Below, piece by piece: positions 34,980 through 47,548 of a stretch of 50,553 nucleotides of DNA. The position numbers were made by a program, and so were the translations under genes. The notes under the pieces were generated by a model that was given only the letters and a program-made list of their open reading frames with translations, did not search any database and was not told the DNA's origin. The stretch comes from Lingula anatina (lineage: Eukaryota; Brachiopoda; Lingulata; Lingulida; Lingulidae), in the NCBI RefSeq assembly GCF_001039355.2, contig NW_019773690.1:9939-60491 (forward strand). Reading direction: 5' to 3'. Numbering within the stretch: the stretch's first letter is position 1; every line of letters begins with the position of its first letter.

Positions 34980-36555
34980 CCAGACATTGAAATTTTAATT
35001 TGTAAGTGCAGGATGGAAGGTTTGGTGGGCAGAATCATTTTGAACGGGTCATAATCATGCAAATCCCAACACCTAAAACAGACAATTTGTTCCTGGAAAC
35101 ATTTAACACAGACATTTGACAGATAAATGGTAAAATCTTGAAAGTTGAAAATAACAAATGTTAAAATAATGACATGTTAAGATATATTTTACAGCACAGC
35201 AGTGATAAGGCCAAGCTAATCTCTCGTATGAAGAAGATGGGTCAACCTATGTTGCCACTAGGTGGGGCTGTGGCTGCTGAGCCAGATACAGACGAGGAAC
35301 CAGTATCTGTAAGTAAAGTGTAGATTGTGTAAGGTGTATAGACAGTGTAACTTATATTCCAAGTCCACCAAGAGGTGTTTAACTTGATCTGTGCTAGGGT
35401 GGTTTTAACAACAAAATAATAAATGTATCAAGGACCATTCCCATAACCTATCGTACTAACTTTGGATCGATCTATCTCCAAGGGGATTATCGCTAAATTG
35501 CTATCAACTTAAGTGGCTTAACTGACTGTCACGCCTACTAAAACTGTTAGGGGGTGATTAACTACCAGAGGCCGAGCGTGCCGAGCTGAAGTTAATTACC
35601 CCCTAGCTGATTCAGTAGGCGTGAAAGATATTTAAACTGTTCAAGTTGTTAGCAATTTAGCGTGAATCCCCATGGAGTTGGATCGATCCTGTTGAATTGA
35701 TCTAGGCATGGGAACCCAGACTTAGTTTTGGTTATCAGGGAACATATGAATGTCAATTGCAATTATCTTTTGATTTACCTAGACTGGTTAGGAATCTAAT
35801 GTTTAATTCCTGAAAAAATGAAAGTTTTCTTTTTAGAGAAAATGATCTGACTTGGTACTACAATTACACTATCATATTTGCCAACTAAATTGTAATGTGT
35901 GCTACCTGGACAGAACTAATATACCAAATATTCATCATGATGTGTTGATATTCCTTGAGAAAGCATGGTCATTTATAAAGACAGCATAGTGCATACACCT
36001 TATCAGACTTCACACACTCATCATGAACCACCTAAGGCATTTTATTGGCCTCCATCAACAAAGTTCTCAAAAAATTCTCCTCTAGTTTTGCTAAAACTTT
36101 CAGGATAGCCAATAATTCAGGAGAGAAAGAAGTGATAACAATTTCAGTAGAATGGTGATCTAATATTAAAGATAATTTTTTGTCATCCCTTTCAGTAATT
36201 ATCTTTCTCCTTGGCAGAGGCCTTCATTCTTACAAAGTTTTCTAGTAATTTTTACAGTATACACTTTCTTCCATTCAGGAGAGCCCCTCACCTGCTCCTG
36301 TTACAGAACAGCCTCAGCTCTCAGCTCATGTTGCCCAGCCACAGCCACAGAAACCAGTCCCAGCAGCAGCAGCATTCCAACCTACAGTAACAGCACAGCA
36401 TCAGCAGCCTATCATGGTCAGTCAGCCAGTGGTGCCACCTATGGCTACTGCTGCTGCGCCAGTATCGTCACAAGTTGCTGTCTACCAGTCACAAATACCA
36501 GGGATGCCTATGCAGCCACAATTCCAGGTAAAGATTTTAATACAATTGGAGTAGG

Positions 36556-36617
<62 letters not shown>

Positions 36618-39600
36618 TTTCTTGTTATGTCTTTATCCTTAATTACAGGTGCAGCTATTCCATCTGCAACTTTTTTCATCTTCTTATTATTTTAAAGACA
36701 GAGAGGAGTTGTCTACACATTTGCCTTCCTAAGCTGATATATGTGTATATTATTCTAGCCGCCATTCCAGCAGCCGTATGGTTACCAACAGCCACCTCCT
36801 CCACAGTATAGCAGCATGTATCAGCAGTTCCCAGGTAAACAACTCATTTATCATGTACTCAATATTACAGTTCTGCTTTGTTAATATTAAACTTAGACTT
36901 TAATATTTCTGCACATGATTGTTGAATGATAAGAGATCCTTCATCCTGTGTACTTTGTTCATATTTTGCATGATTTGAATATGAAATGCTGACATGGCAT
37001 AATCCCAAAAGAGTGACAGATAAAAGATATTATTTTACCATGCAGTGTTTATAAGAAGGTCCTATGTACTCCTTGCTGATTAGCATTGATAACTTATCTT
37101 TATTGTATTTTTTTATGTCTTTAATTTAAATACAGATATAGTAAAGAAGAAGAAGGTCATGCTTCTAACAGCACTGTAGTGTTAAAAACAAGATATGTAA
37201 AAAAGTTTTCCACGAATTTTGAAGAAATTTTCAGCAGTTATTTAAGAAGAAATATCAACTGCATCCAGGTCCTCAAATATTAAAAAAGAAAATTTCTGTA
37301 ATCCTCATCAGCAATTCTCTTTTTTCCTTGACTGAGGTCTGCACTCTTGAATTACTTTCTTCTTTAAAATGACTCAAAATCTTAGAAATATACTAAACAT
37401 AATTCAACTCAATGAATATGTGGGTGCATGGTTAATGTTTCTAGCACAACCCCCAGTGTCACAACCATACCATCAGGCTGCCCCCCAGCCACCCCCAGGG
37501 GGTGATGTGACCACACCCATCCTTATGTCTGAGACAAGACAACAGAACACAGAGATCAGGCTAGCCATTGGGAAGATTGCAGACAAAGTAGATGAGGTGC
37601 ATAAGAAGGTGAGATCATAATATAATGAATAGCCAGCTTAAAACTTTCAGTGAAAAAATAGTTTAAATAAATGTTTCTGAAGTATTTTAGCCTAATTTGT
37701 TTTTCTGTTGTAAATGATTTAAATTTTACTTTGGTGAGCAATTTTAAGAGATAAACCAAGTTTTATTATTATTTTTTTAATTTCAAGATCTGATATTCAT
37801 GGTATAAATCATAATTATATACTTGTCTTCTTCTTCCTAGTCCTCTTTTTGTGAGAAAGGGAACTCAAATGAAGAAATAAATCTAATGATTGGAGATTGA
37901 TTGATTGATTGATGTGTATATGAATAATATCACTGGAGACCACAGTTGTTAAATGAAAATATCTTCATGAATCATGCATTTTTTCTATACACTCTGTCAT
38001 TCTAGTTAGATCATCTGCAAGTCCATGGAGGAGGTTCAAGTCTGGCTCTGCCTGGAAACCTACCCAACATGGAGGCAGGGGTTCTGTTACAGAATATACA
38101 GAGAATAATACAGGTAACCTGCTCTCATTCTCCTGCACCCTTACAAACCCCACCCCCACCTCCACCTCCACCCTACCCCTTAGAAATAAAATGGAATCAC
38201 CTTTTATGAAATGAATTACAATTTTTAAATATTAAAATATTACAATAGAGATTAAACATGGTACCTATGAGACATTGCATTTCAGGGCTTCTGTTCACTG
38301 GAGACTGTGAAAACCCTGTGAAAATGTCAAATAACAATACTTATGTGAAGTTTTAAATCTAGCAAAATATATAGAGAATAATACAGGCTAAATATGTGGG
38401 TCCCATTACAACTGAAGTATATTCATGACTTTTTAAAGACCTAAATCTAAGATGTAAAGAAAAGAAAAGTGTATTAAAATTGACAAATGCAGCTGAATTA
38501 TTTGGTGTTATTGTAACAAGCATATTGATTAGCATATTAAAAGTTTTTACTTTAAACTTATGTATAATGTCTTGAAGATGATAATGGAGCTTCTTTTTCA
38601 GGAAAATGAAAGATTGAAGAAGGAAATATTTGAAAAGAGTGCAAGGATAGAGAGTCAGAATGAGAAAATTGCTGACTTATTACAAAGAAATCAGAGGTAA
38701 TTACATTTTTCTGCTGAAAAAAATTAAAAACAGTATTTAAGTTGTTTTTTATTTGACAGTCAAATTATTCTTAATCATGCTTATTATGAGCTGTCAAATT
38801 TTAATTATTATAATTACATGTTGAGGGTGATCATTATTATGATCAGAATACAAAGGCAGCAGTTAGCTTTCAGTATCAGTACATGACTTTAACCATGATG
38901 GAAAGAATTGAGAATTTAAAACTGAAACAATTGATTTTGTCTATGTGATGTTTCATTATAACAATTATTATTTCCAGTTTTGTAGAACAAAGCAATGTGA
39001 TGTTAGAACAGAGAAATGATACATTTAAAACAACAGCCGCCCAGTCTCAATCCAGAGTACTGGCTCTTGAACAGGAAAAGGTAGTGGTGATAAACAAACA
39101 CTATTACTTTCTGTAGGAGTATTTTTTTTTTTTGTTTCCAGTCTGGATTTGTTGTAGTTAATCACATTGTCACCAGACTTTGACTGGTGTTCTTATACAA
39201 AGATTTGGAAAAGCCTGACAATTTTAATATAAAAAGATCTGTAAGTATGGTATGGTACATGTATGTCTAATAACTTAGTAATATATGTATCATTTAAAAT
39301 TGTTGTAAATGTTAACGTCTTTGCATAGCAGACCCAAATATAATGACTATCTTGCAGTATATACAATATGTATTGAGACTGTTTTCATTGTTTTATCCAT
39401 CATTTCCACCCATATTTCAGGTGCAGCTCACCACAGAATTAAGTGCGGCCACAGCACAGATCAGCACCCTGCAGCTGGAGATGAACTCTCTGAGGAAGAA
39501 AGAAGTTGAAGTAAGGCACCAGTTGTCTACATCTCTGGCAGATGGCCAACATCAAAAGGATGACCTGGATCACCTAAGGATGCAGCTGTCAGGTATACTT

Positions 39601-42600
39601 CAGTTGTAATGGGATCAACACATTTAGCCAGTATTATTATCTGTAATTATTCAACTGTTTACAGCAGTTTATATGCCTACATTTTCTCCACTTGTCTTTT
39701 TTTTTCTATAGATTACATGCATATTCTAAATTTGAAATTTCCTACTTTTTGCCTACAACCATCGTGACTAAATCTTTCCACTGAGTGAAATTCCTCAATT
39801 CTTAATTAGGTTTTTTGCGTTACAGTTGGAGGAAATATAAAAATGATATTTTGATTTCAGAAAATGAAAAGAAGATTGAACAGCTCAACTCAAGTTGGAA
39901 AGAAGAAAAGCAGATGAAGAAGACGTTGGAGAACAAGTTGTCACTGCTGGAGGAGGAGATGGCAGAGTTGAAGACTTCCAATGAAAGTCTAGAAAAGGTA
40001 TGAAACTGTAGGTTTGATAGTATCGAGTTCATTTAAGAGAATTTTAATAGATCTATTTGGTGATATTTATTATTTCCCCGTTCTTTCTGTAGTTACAAAT
40101 TTCAGATACTTATCGTCTTTAAGGTTTGCCAATTTCAAGGCAACAAATTTCTCACATCTCTCCATTCATGCTTTCCTGACTTTCTAAATAGTCTGCAAGC
40201 GACAGGAAGAAGAAAGCTTTAGAAGAAAAGAAAAGATTTGAAGAAGAATTGGAGGAAGTTAAATCACAATATGAGGTGAGTTATGAGGACTGATCCAACC
40301 AAGAGTTCTTGGACCGAAATTTACAAACCAGTATCTCAAAGAGTACCTGGTCTGAACAGAGCTTTTAAGGCCCTTTTTGAAGCTTTTTACACCCAGGACT
40401 TTAATATAAGTCTAACATAGATAAGAAATATACAGACTTGACATTTAATATGGAATATTTTTTTCCAAATCATTTTTCATCAGTTTTTTTCCTATTTTGC
40501 AGACTGATAAATGAAAATAAGGATTAAAATCGTGTTTTAATAACTTTTAATTATCTCTTTGATGTCATTGTGACATCAGTTCATCAATGGAATTCGCCAG
40601 AAAAGCAAACAAAAACACATTGCCTATTCTATGTCATACGACAACCATTAAAAGGGATATTTTGGACCTCCATATTTTCCAAATTATTGTCTGTAAAAGA
40701 GTTAAACGCTCCACAAAAGACCCTCATGTCAGTTTGTAGTCACAGTAAAGGTCGCTGTTACGCCTGACTTCTTCTGGCTGCTACTAGCGCTCTCAAGTGG
40801 CAAGGTATTCCTTGGGATAGGTTTTTAAAGTTTAATCTGGAATAACATTCCATGCATCGGTCAAAATCTGCCCAATTTGGTCCAATATTGTTGTAGGATA
40901 TGTAGGCCATTGATTCGGAGAGTAATGGCCTACCAACATATTGTCTCTGTGGTTCAAATATGGCGATTTTGATGACCAAGGTAGCTGCTCATTCCCTTGG
41001 TTCTGTAAGTAAACTGCTATTAAAAGTGCTCTGTGTGAACCGGCAATCTCACCATGCAACCTAAAATTGTTCCTAAGTTGTCCCCTATCAAATGATAGCC
41101 AAGTGGTTCCCAGATTATTTCTTTAATTGATCTGGTTCAGGTTTTCGTCAATGACTACCATTGGTGTTTTGGCACCAATGTGGTATCCACTCCAAATACT
41201 GACGCTGTTAATGACCTTAGTCACTTTAGACGCGGCACACGCTTCGTCGTTGGCCTCTTCTGGATGTCTGTAAACTCTGTTTTGACTGTTGAGCGGTACA
41301 GGTGAAATCTGACCTCAATAAAGAAAGCCACGAGATTTCAGTGTTCAACCCAGAAACAGCCAAGGTCCTCAATTCAATAGAGAAACATACAACGATGTTT
41401 TGCTGTTTACAGTGGGTTCCTCGGAGGTCGTCTGGTATTCAAACCTGCTAAAACCAGTTTGGTGTTCGCTAAGGGCCTTGAAAAATGCGTTTTGGTGGTA
41501 ATTTACCCCTCATTCTGAACGGACTTGGTGGTTTTTGTTTATTTGCAACAGCATATCCCGAAAGACAGTGGGTCCTGTACCCTGGTGGTAACATTTCAAT
41601 ACATTGGGTGTGGCCTCTGTGTAGGTACATCAGTCTGGGCATTACTCTGTAAAACAGTGCGGACCGTTTCGTTTGGCGCAATTGCCTACCTGGCAATGCC
41701 TGTCTTTTTCCCGCCATTCTGCCACAGATTAACAAATTTGTAGAGCACTGCATAGCTCATTTTACACACTGCAAACCCGACGACTTGCTTGCAAAATTTC
41801 AAATTTTTCTATGCAGTAGTTGCCGACATATGGATACTTTTTTGACAGAACCATGCTTTGTCAAAGCCTAGCTTTGAACTGCCCAAAGGAGCACTACCCA
41901 ATCAAATCACTGCATATTACATAATGCAGCAGCGCAACAAACCTGGTAATCACTTAATTGGTAGCGACACACCTGACTACACACTTCTCCATTCACATAT
42001 CTTCTATGAGATCGGAGTTTGTGAAAAAAAAACGCATTTTCACCTAGGCGTACATTCGAAACTGAAATATTCCATATTAAATGTCAAGTCTGTAGTAACA
42101 TGATTTGATTAATAGATACTGTGTATATCAAGTATGCTAAAATAGTAAAAATAATGAAGGAAGTCATGTCTAAGAATGAATGTTTTGATCTTTGAATTCC
42201 AGAGTGAAATTCAGATTCTGAAGGATCGGTTAAGAAAACAGAAATCTTCTACAGACAACGTTGCTGCTGAACAGGTAATATTTTTAATCTACAGGAAAAT
42301 ATCATTATGAATAACAAATATTTATAAGAACAAGATGTTGTAATGTTACAGCAGGATATTACTGTGATATCACAGCAGTTTCCTCATATAAGTTAGACAG
42401 GCAGTGGCTGGTATTAGTAAGCCTGATTGTGAGTACAATCTCCAAGTGGATGAGATAGAAAATGGGAAAGGCTTTTGTGTGCTTGTGTGTGTGCCCACAA
42501 AATAGTGCTATTCTCTGCAGGTTGCTCAAGTAGAACAGGAATTAACACAAGAATGGCAACAGAAGTGTGACAGGCTGGTGTCTCAGGCCAATGATAAACA

Positions 42601-45600
42601 TGCCAGAGCCTTGCTAGAGGTAAAGGAAGAAAAACAACAGCTGGAGAACACAGTGCAAGAGCTGCAGACAAAAGTATGTGGGCCATGATCCACCCCTGCC
42701 CCCTCTCTCTCTCTCTCTCTCTCATAGTAGTACAAGTAGTAATAATAGCAGGAATAGTTGTAAAAGTTTATTTACTGAGGTTAAAACACAACAGGTTTAT
42801 AACATATCTTCCCCATGACCCTTTAATCTCTTTTATCCAAAAAATATTTATTTGATATTTGAAGGAGTAAAATATAGAAGAGATTGATTAAAAGTGAAGC
42901 ATTGCCATAGTACATGCAGTACTAATCTTTTAAGTACCAGTTGAAATTAGCTTTTAGATTAAGTGTAACTAGAATTTTTTGCTTTTGTTGTAGCTTTTAA
43001 CATTGAAAAACTCCCGAGGAGACAGTGATAAACAATTGTCTGACCTACAAGAACAAGTAGAAGACTTGAAGGTTTGGAAAGAAAAGGTATTTTGTCATTC
43101 CATGAAAATGTGAACTAAATGCATCTCCTTTCTCAACTATTAAACAAGCATACTAGTTTTTAAACCATATATCTATGTTTCTCAGGAGTGCAGATTTGAT
43201 TCATACCACCTGCTTGTCTATTTTATAATTCTTATCAATATTTTATAATTCTAATCTTAATACTTTTAATATTGAGTAATTATATTAAGAAATATAAATC
43301 ATAGATAATAAAAACCCATTTTATCATTTGCTTAACCCTGTTTGTGACCTGGTTTATATATCTTAAGTATGAAGCCCTGCATGCCCAAGCCATCAGTATG
43401 AAACAGAGATATGAAAGCAGGATAGAGGAGCTGAACACGGAGAAAGAAGAGGCTGTCACCAGGGCTGAGGAAGCAGAAGAGAAAGCCGCAGCCCCTGCTG
43501 CCACTGTTGGTGCCCCCACTGCAAGTGGAAATGTTTCTCCTGAAGTTTTATTGACAGAAGTAAGAACATTTACGATAGACCTACAGCTTTCTATATTTAA
43601 GCTTGACCTATATCTGTTTATAGCATTTTTGTTAAAAAAGTACAATTTCTCCATAGAATAATTGGAGGAATGTGGCTAACTTAGGGTGCTTTAATTACTT
43701 TGCTTTATGATTGACACCCCAGCTTACCTAAGCTGTCAACTGTTGAATCACCTGGCATAATTTTATTCTAGAGTTCTCATTAATATAACGGCATTTCTTT
43801 ATCATAAGTATGCAAGCACAATGTTTTGAAGCAAACTTATTCTACAGCGACAGCATGTCATTGAATTTGTATAATTTATTTATTTAGGCCAGATTCCAAG
43901 TAAAACATTATTTTGTTTTTTCTGCAGGTGAAGAAGATAATGAACTCTGTGTACCACATGCTGCGGGCTGAGTTCCAAGTTGACCAGTCCTACTTGGGGA
44001 AAGATATACTGGCCAGCTTAGTAAATGCTATCAAGGTACACTTCCATAGCACTGCACTAGTAAAAATCAAGCTTGGTCTTTATTAATGAAGCAGATACTG
44101 TACAGATTACATGTCAAGTTTTCCAAAGAGCATTTGATTTTGCTGTCCAGTGTATTAAGCATCATAAGCTTATTATCAATTGGATTCTGAACACTATTTC
44201 CAATTTTAAATATATAAAACTGTACTACTTAGTTAAGTTCTTTGACATGTTGACATCCTATACACTGACATATTATTAGGAGCAGAAATAGTTTTACAGA
44301 TTTAAATTTTGAATTGATTTTTTTTCCAGAATGTAACTCTGAAACTGCAAGCTAGACAGAAGGAAAATGAAGAAGACGAAGAAGAAGAAGAAGAATCTGA
44401 AGATGAGGAGGACGAGGAAGAGGAGGAGGAAGATGAAGAAGAGGAAGAAGAAGATGAAGAAAAAGACTTAAAAAGTGAACAAACTAATCAGAAAGAAGAT
44501 TTACAAGAAAATATTAAGTCAGAAAGTGCCATACCAAACCAAGATGCCACACCAGCTTCACTTAGCAAGACATCAGAAGACCACCCAGAACCTGAAGTGA
44601 TTCTGGAGCCCTCTAGTGGCAGTGAGTCACAGACATTTCCTAGTGATAGTGACACACAGACACCTAGTTCTAATACTACTGAAGTGCCCTCTAGTGAGAC
44701 TGATTCACCAGCTCCCTCTAGTGGTGGTGACTCTACAGCCCATATAAGGGCAGACAACGACAGAAAAACTGATAGTGATGTCTTAACTAATGGAATGGAA
44801 GAGAACAATGTTGTAGAAAAGGAGGAAATAACAGATAACAGTCCAGTAGAAAATGGTGGTAAGTGAAGTAGTTAAAGAAGGTAATCTGTCTGAAATATCT
44901 GAAATATCTCTTTTAATTTTAATTTGAATAATTTTTTGCCTGGACAGTAATCCCAAGAACCCCAAGTTGTTGTATATAATGTACTCATGTTTTTCTACCA
45001 CAAAGTATGAATGTGGCTTACTACCATTTGTTTTAGATAATATCCAAGAAGTGGAAAATTCATATCATGAGCAACCGCCAGTTGTCCCAGATGCTGAAGG
45101 TAATTTATTTAATATAATGTAATGTATTGGGCCCATTCACTGAAGTCTGAACAGTCACGAGTGCTATAAGGTTTAGTTAAATTACTTGTTTTATACTAGT
45201 ATGATAGGCCAGCTTACTGATGACTGTCCATCCATGAATTCTTGCAATACAAAAACAACATATAGAATTATTTTAGTTAGAGACAGGTGTGGATACTAGT
45301 ATCTAATAAAAAAGACCATCTATGTTCCTGGTAGTGGGTATTGTTAAACAGTCTTCACAGAGATGGGAAAGTAATGCACTTTTATGTTAGAAGGATCATG
45401 TTTTCTTACTTGATCGTTTCTCAGATGAAGAACCCCCAGAGCTTCCAGGAGAAAGTCCCGACAATACGGATCCTCTCTCTAATGGCACGGAGATTGCTGC
45501 TGAACAAGAAGAAGCACAGGGTAAGGACTCACAGTAGTCTGAAGATATTTACCATATATGTGGTTATTTTGTCTTAGTAATTACCATAGGCCTGTGATGG

Positions 45601-46321
45601 AGTTGTAGGGAAATTATGTCAAAAGCTGCATAGCCATACAGGACCTGCTGTATAGTCTTATATTGTTAAGTTCTTGGGAATGATGATTGTCAAAGACTCT
45701 TGTGCTTAAGTTATTAGGTTAGACATTTTTCGATAGACATGTACTAGGTACATTGTCATTTTAAAAATAATTAAATTACTTAAAGTTTTAAGTAACCCAT
45801 CTTAAAACTCAGAATTGGACTTTTGCTTACTTCAGATTTTTTCACATTTATTTTTTATTTATCTATGCGAAATATACAACACTTAATACATTTGCTGAAG
45901 TAAAAGGAAAATATTCACAGTTCATTTTTGTTTTATTTTTAAAGAAATGCCCCCTCAAACCAGACAAGATTTATATTGTTATTATTTTTTAATTGTTTAG
46001 CTTCATTAAAAGACATGGTGCAGCAGGCAGTGAGCCAAGAGAGCACAGAGGCAGACATTGATGATAGACCAGTGCCGCCCCCTATGAACAGGTGAGAGAA
46101 AGACTGCTTCAGCTGAAAGTAATTTCACTAATTAAGGAACAGAACAGAATGCTAGCATTTTACCTACTTGGTTATTCTTAAAAAGTTGTAACAAAAATTT
46201 GGGTGCTTTTCAGTGAAATCCAAGTATTTTTCTTTCAGTATGTTGTCAAAAAAAAACAAAAAAAAAAACACTCTCTCTAATAAATGGTTTGAACACTTCA
46301 TGCTGACCCTTGAGGTGTTCT

Positions 46322-46410
<89 letters not shown>

Positions 46411-47548
46411 ATAACTTAGGCATGAGACCAAGAACTTTTGATGAAGGGTTGGAATTTTGCTTTCAATTTAAGTGAGTGGAATAAGCCTTGTAGTGACATT
46501 GAACACACCAGAACACAAAACATAAAAAATAATTATAAGTTCTGAAAAAAAATAGTCATTTATTGCAATATTTTATTCAATCTTCAGTTCTTTGTTTGGG
46601 GGCGATGATGAGGATGACGATGACTTGTTTGGGTTTGCTGTGCCTACAGAGCCGGAGGCTGAAAAGAAAGTGGCAGTGGCAAAGAAGGAAGAAGAAGAGA
46701 TTGTGAGTTACTCTTAGGCAGCTTTAGGGAACATACTAAATGTTAAAACAAATTAAAAAGAGATAATAATTTTCCCCACAAATTTCATCACTTTTCCCTT
46801 GATCACCAAGCTATAACATATCTAAAACCATTTACAGAATCACAAACCATAAAAGTCGTTTGTGACCTCTTAGTATTTGAATCAGTCTTTTAGTAGAGGT
46901 GGATGCTGGCCAATTATTGACACCAGATATAATTAAAATTGAAATTTAGAACACAAAAATGGGTTTATTCGTCATGATTTTCTCAACAGTTTTGGACAGG
47001 ATATAACTTGATAAAATTTGAATTGCTGAAATTTCTAAGAAATTATTTTATTGCTTTGTTTATAAGTTTAACACACATTGTATACCAGCCCTGCTTCTTT
47101 AGATAAAAACTGAGAGTATGGAATTTACAATGGTGCATTTAATTTTTCTAATATTAGAAGTTGAGAAGGATGTTTTGGGAATTGATCATTAAGTGATTGT
47201 GACAGAGCAAAGTAGCTTATTAAATAGCAGCTTTAAGCATTTTGAAATAATCATAGTATATTTATCTAAAACAAATTTGGTTTTGACAGTCAAGGTAAAA
47301 TTATGGATTTTAATATATCGTATAAAACTGTGCCTAGGTATCTGATCTAATTATCAGGAATGCTCATATCAGAAATGTAGTTTTAGACCTGGTTAACCTT
47401 GTAAGCATGCTGTTGCCCTCTTATTTAAACACCAAAGAAAACAACAACGATGACTGGATCTTTATATTTACAGGATCCCACAAAAGACAAGCCGCCGCCT
47501 CTGTTTGGTGACGAAGACGATGACGATGATTTGGATTGGCTGAGTTGA
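31519..47548 (+). CDS. FKBP15: FK506-binding protein 15 (WAFL), complete, 30 exons
   Basis: Exons: 31519-31574, 31878-32039, 32437-32506, 32853-32927, 33160-33258, 33504-33656, 33793-33861, 34079-34222, 34660-34803, 35195-35308, 36279-36527, 36759-36834, 37445-37608, 38006-38113, 38602-38696, 38978-39080, 39421-39592, 39861-39997, 40192-40275, 42203-42274, 42521-42673, 42994-43086, 43368-43559, 43928-44035, 44330-44858, 45037-45099, 45425-45520, 46001-46091, 46588-46702, 47474-47548. All are GT-AG and in phase, giving 1286 residues; human FKBP15 has about 1219. The protein starts [13 protein letters not shown] and ends DDDLDWLS, matching the family at both ends. Layout: WH1-like domain (about 20-154), FKBP domain (about 165-277), Pro/Gln-rich linker (about 325-480), coiled coil (about 500-915), acidic tail. 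Family members act on early endosomes with actin and WASH-linked factors. An upstream ATG at 31507 is followed at once by TGA. Confidence 0.96.
33504..34222 (+). other. FKBP15: FKBP (peptidyl-prolyl isomerase fold) domain of FKBP15
   Basis: Three exons encode the FKBP fold. Compared with FKBP12, the pocket residues Tyr26 (VKYTGW), Phe36-Asp37 (VFDSN), Phe46 (LFRF), Val55-Ile56 and Trp59 (KVIKGW), Tyr82 (LAYG) and Phe99 (LIFEVE) are kept, while His87 is not. The pocket therefore looks competent for proline ligands; activity is inferred only. Confidence 0.85.
34939..34978. repeat. Poly(A) run in an FKBP15 intron
   Basis: An uninterrupted A tract of about 40 bases follows the exon ending at 34803. 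No element body is recognised next to it. Confidence 0.9.
35430..35720. mobile_element. Foldback (MITE-like) element, copy 2 of a family
   Basis: The left end GGACCATTCCCATAACC and the inverted right end GGGTTCCCATGCC pair imperfectly. The inner arms pair better: CGCTAAATTGCTA with TAGCAATTTAGCG, and GGGGATTA with GAATCCCC. The two halves also share CACGCCTACT/AGTAGGCGTG and TAGGGGGTGATTAACT/AGTTAATTACCCCCTA. It lies in the FKBP15 intron between 35308 and 36279 and is related to the element at 28661-28876. Confidence 0.6.
36560..36616. repeat. (GT)n microsatellite in an FKBP15 intron
   Basis: A nearly pure GT dinucleotide run begins about 30 bases after the donor at 36528. It is likely polymorphic. 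Confidence 0.95.
40740..41760 (-). mobile_element. Dead Tc1-like transposase relic
   Basis: Minus-strand fragments in shifting frames match the Tc1 transposase pattern in the right order: [29 protein letters not shown] and [11 protein letters not shown]. Stops and frameshifts separate them, and the first catalytic Asp (normally before the RFHLYR-like motif) is lost. The relic occupies most of the 1.9-kb intron between 40275 and 42203. Terminal repeats could not be identified, so the limits are approximate. Confidence 0.7.
44330..47545 (+). other. FKBP15: Acidic tail of FKBP15 with two LF-type motifs
   Basis: Exon 44330-44858 encodes a long Glu/Asp run from GAA/GAC-rich DNA (about 44365-44468), then a Ser/Thr-rich acidic stretch. 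The last two exons carry [15 protein letters not shown] and [14 protein letters not shown]. These fit the pattern of Leu-Phe, several acidic residues, then Leu-Phe or Leu-Asp-Trp, like the retromer-binding LF motifs described for FAM21. Confidence 0.7.
46324..46408. repeat. (TA)n microsatellite in an FKBP15 intron
   Basis: A run of about 85 bases of pure AT dinucleotide lies between the exons ending at 46091 and starting at 46588. It can fold on itself and probably varies in length. Confidence 0.95.

Noticed and set aside
36482-36811. Cys-Val and Thr-His repeat frames on both strands
   Set aside because: They are translations of the (GT)n microsatellite and shadows of FKBP15 exons.
37136-37180. 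Possible extra FKBP15 exon after ACAG at 37136
   Set aside because: It meets an in-frame stop at once, and the exons at 36759-36834 and 37445-37608 already join in phase.
46213-46419. Plus-strand frame ending in Tyr-Ile repeats
   Set aside because: It is the translation of the (TA)n microsatellite.
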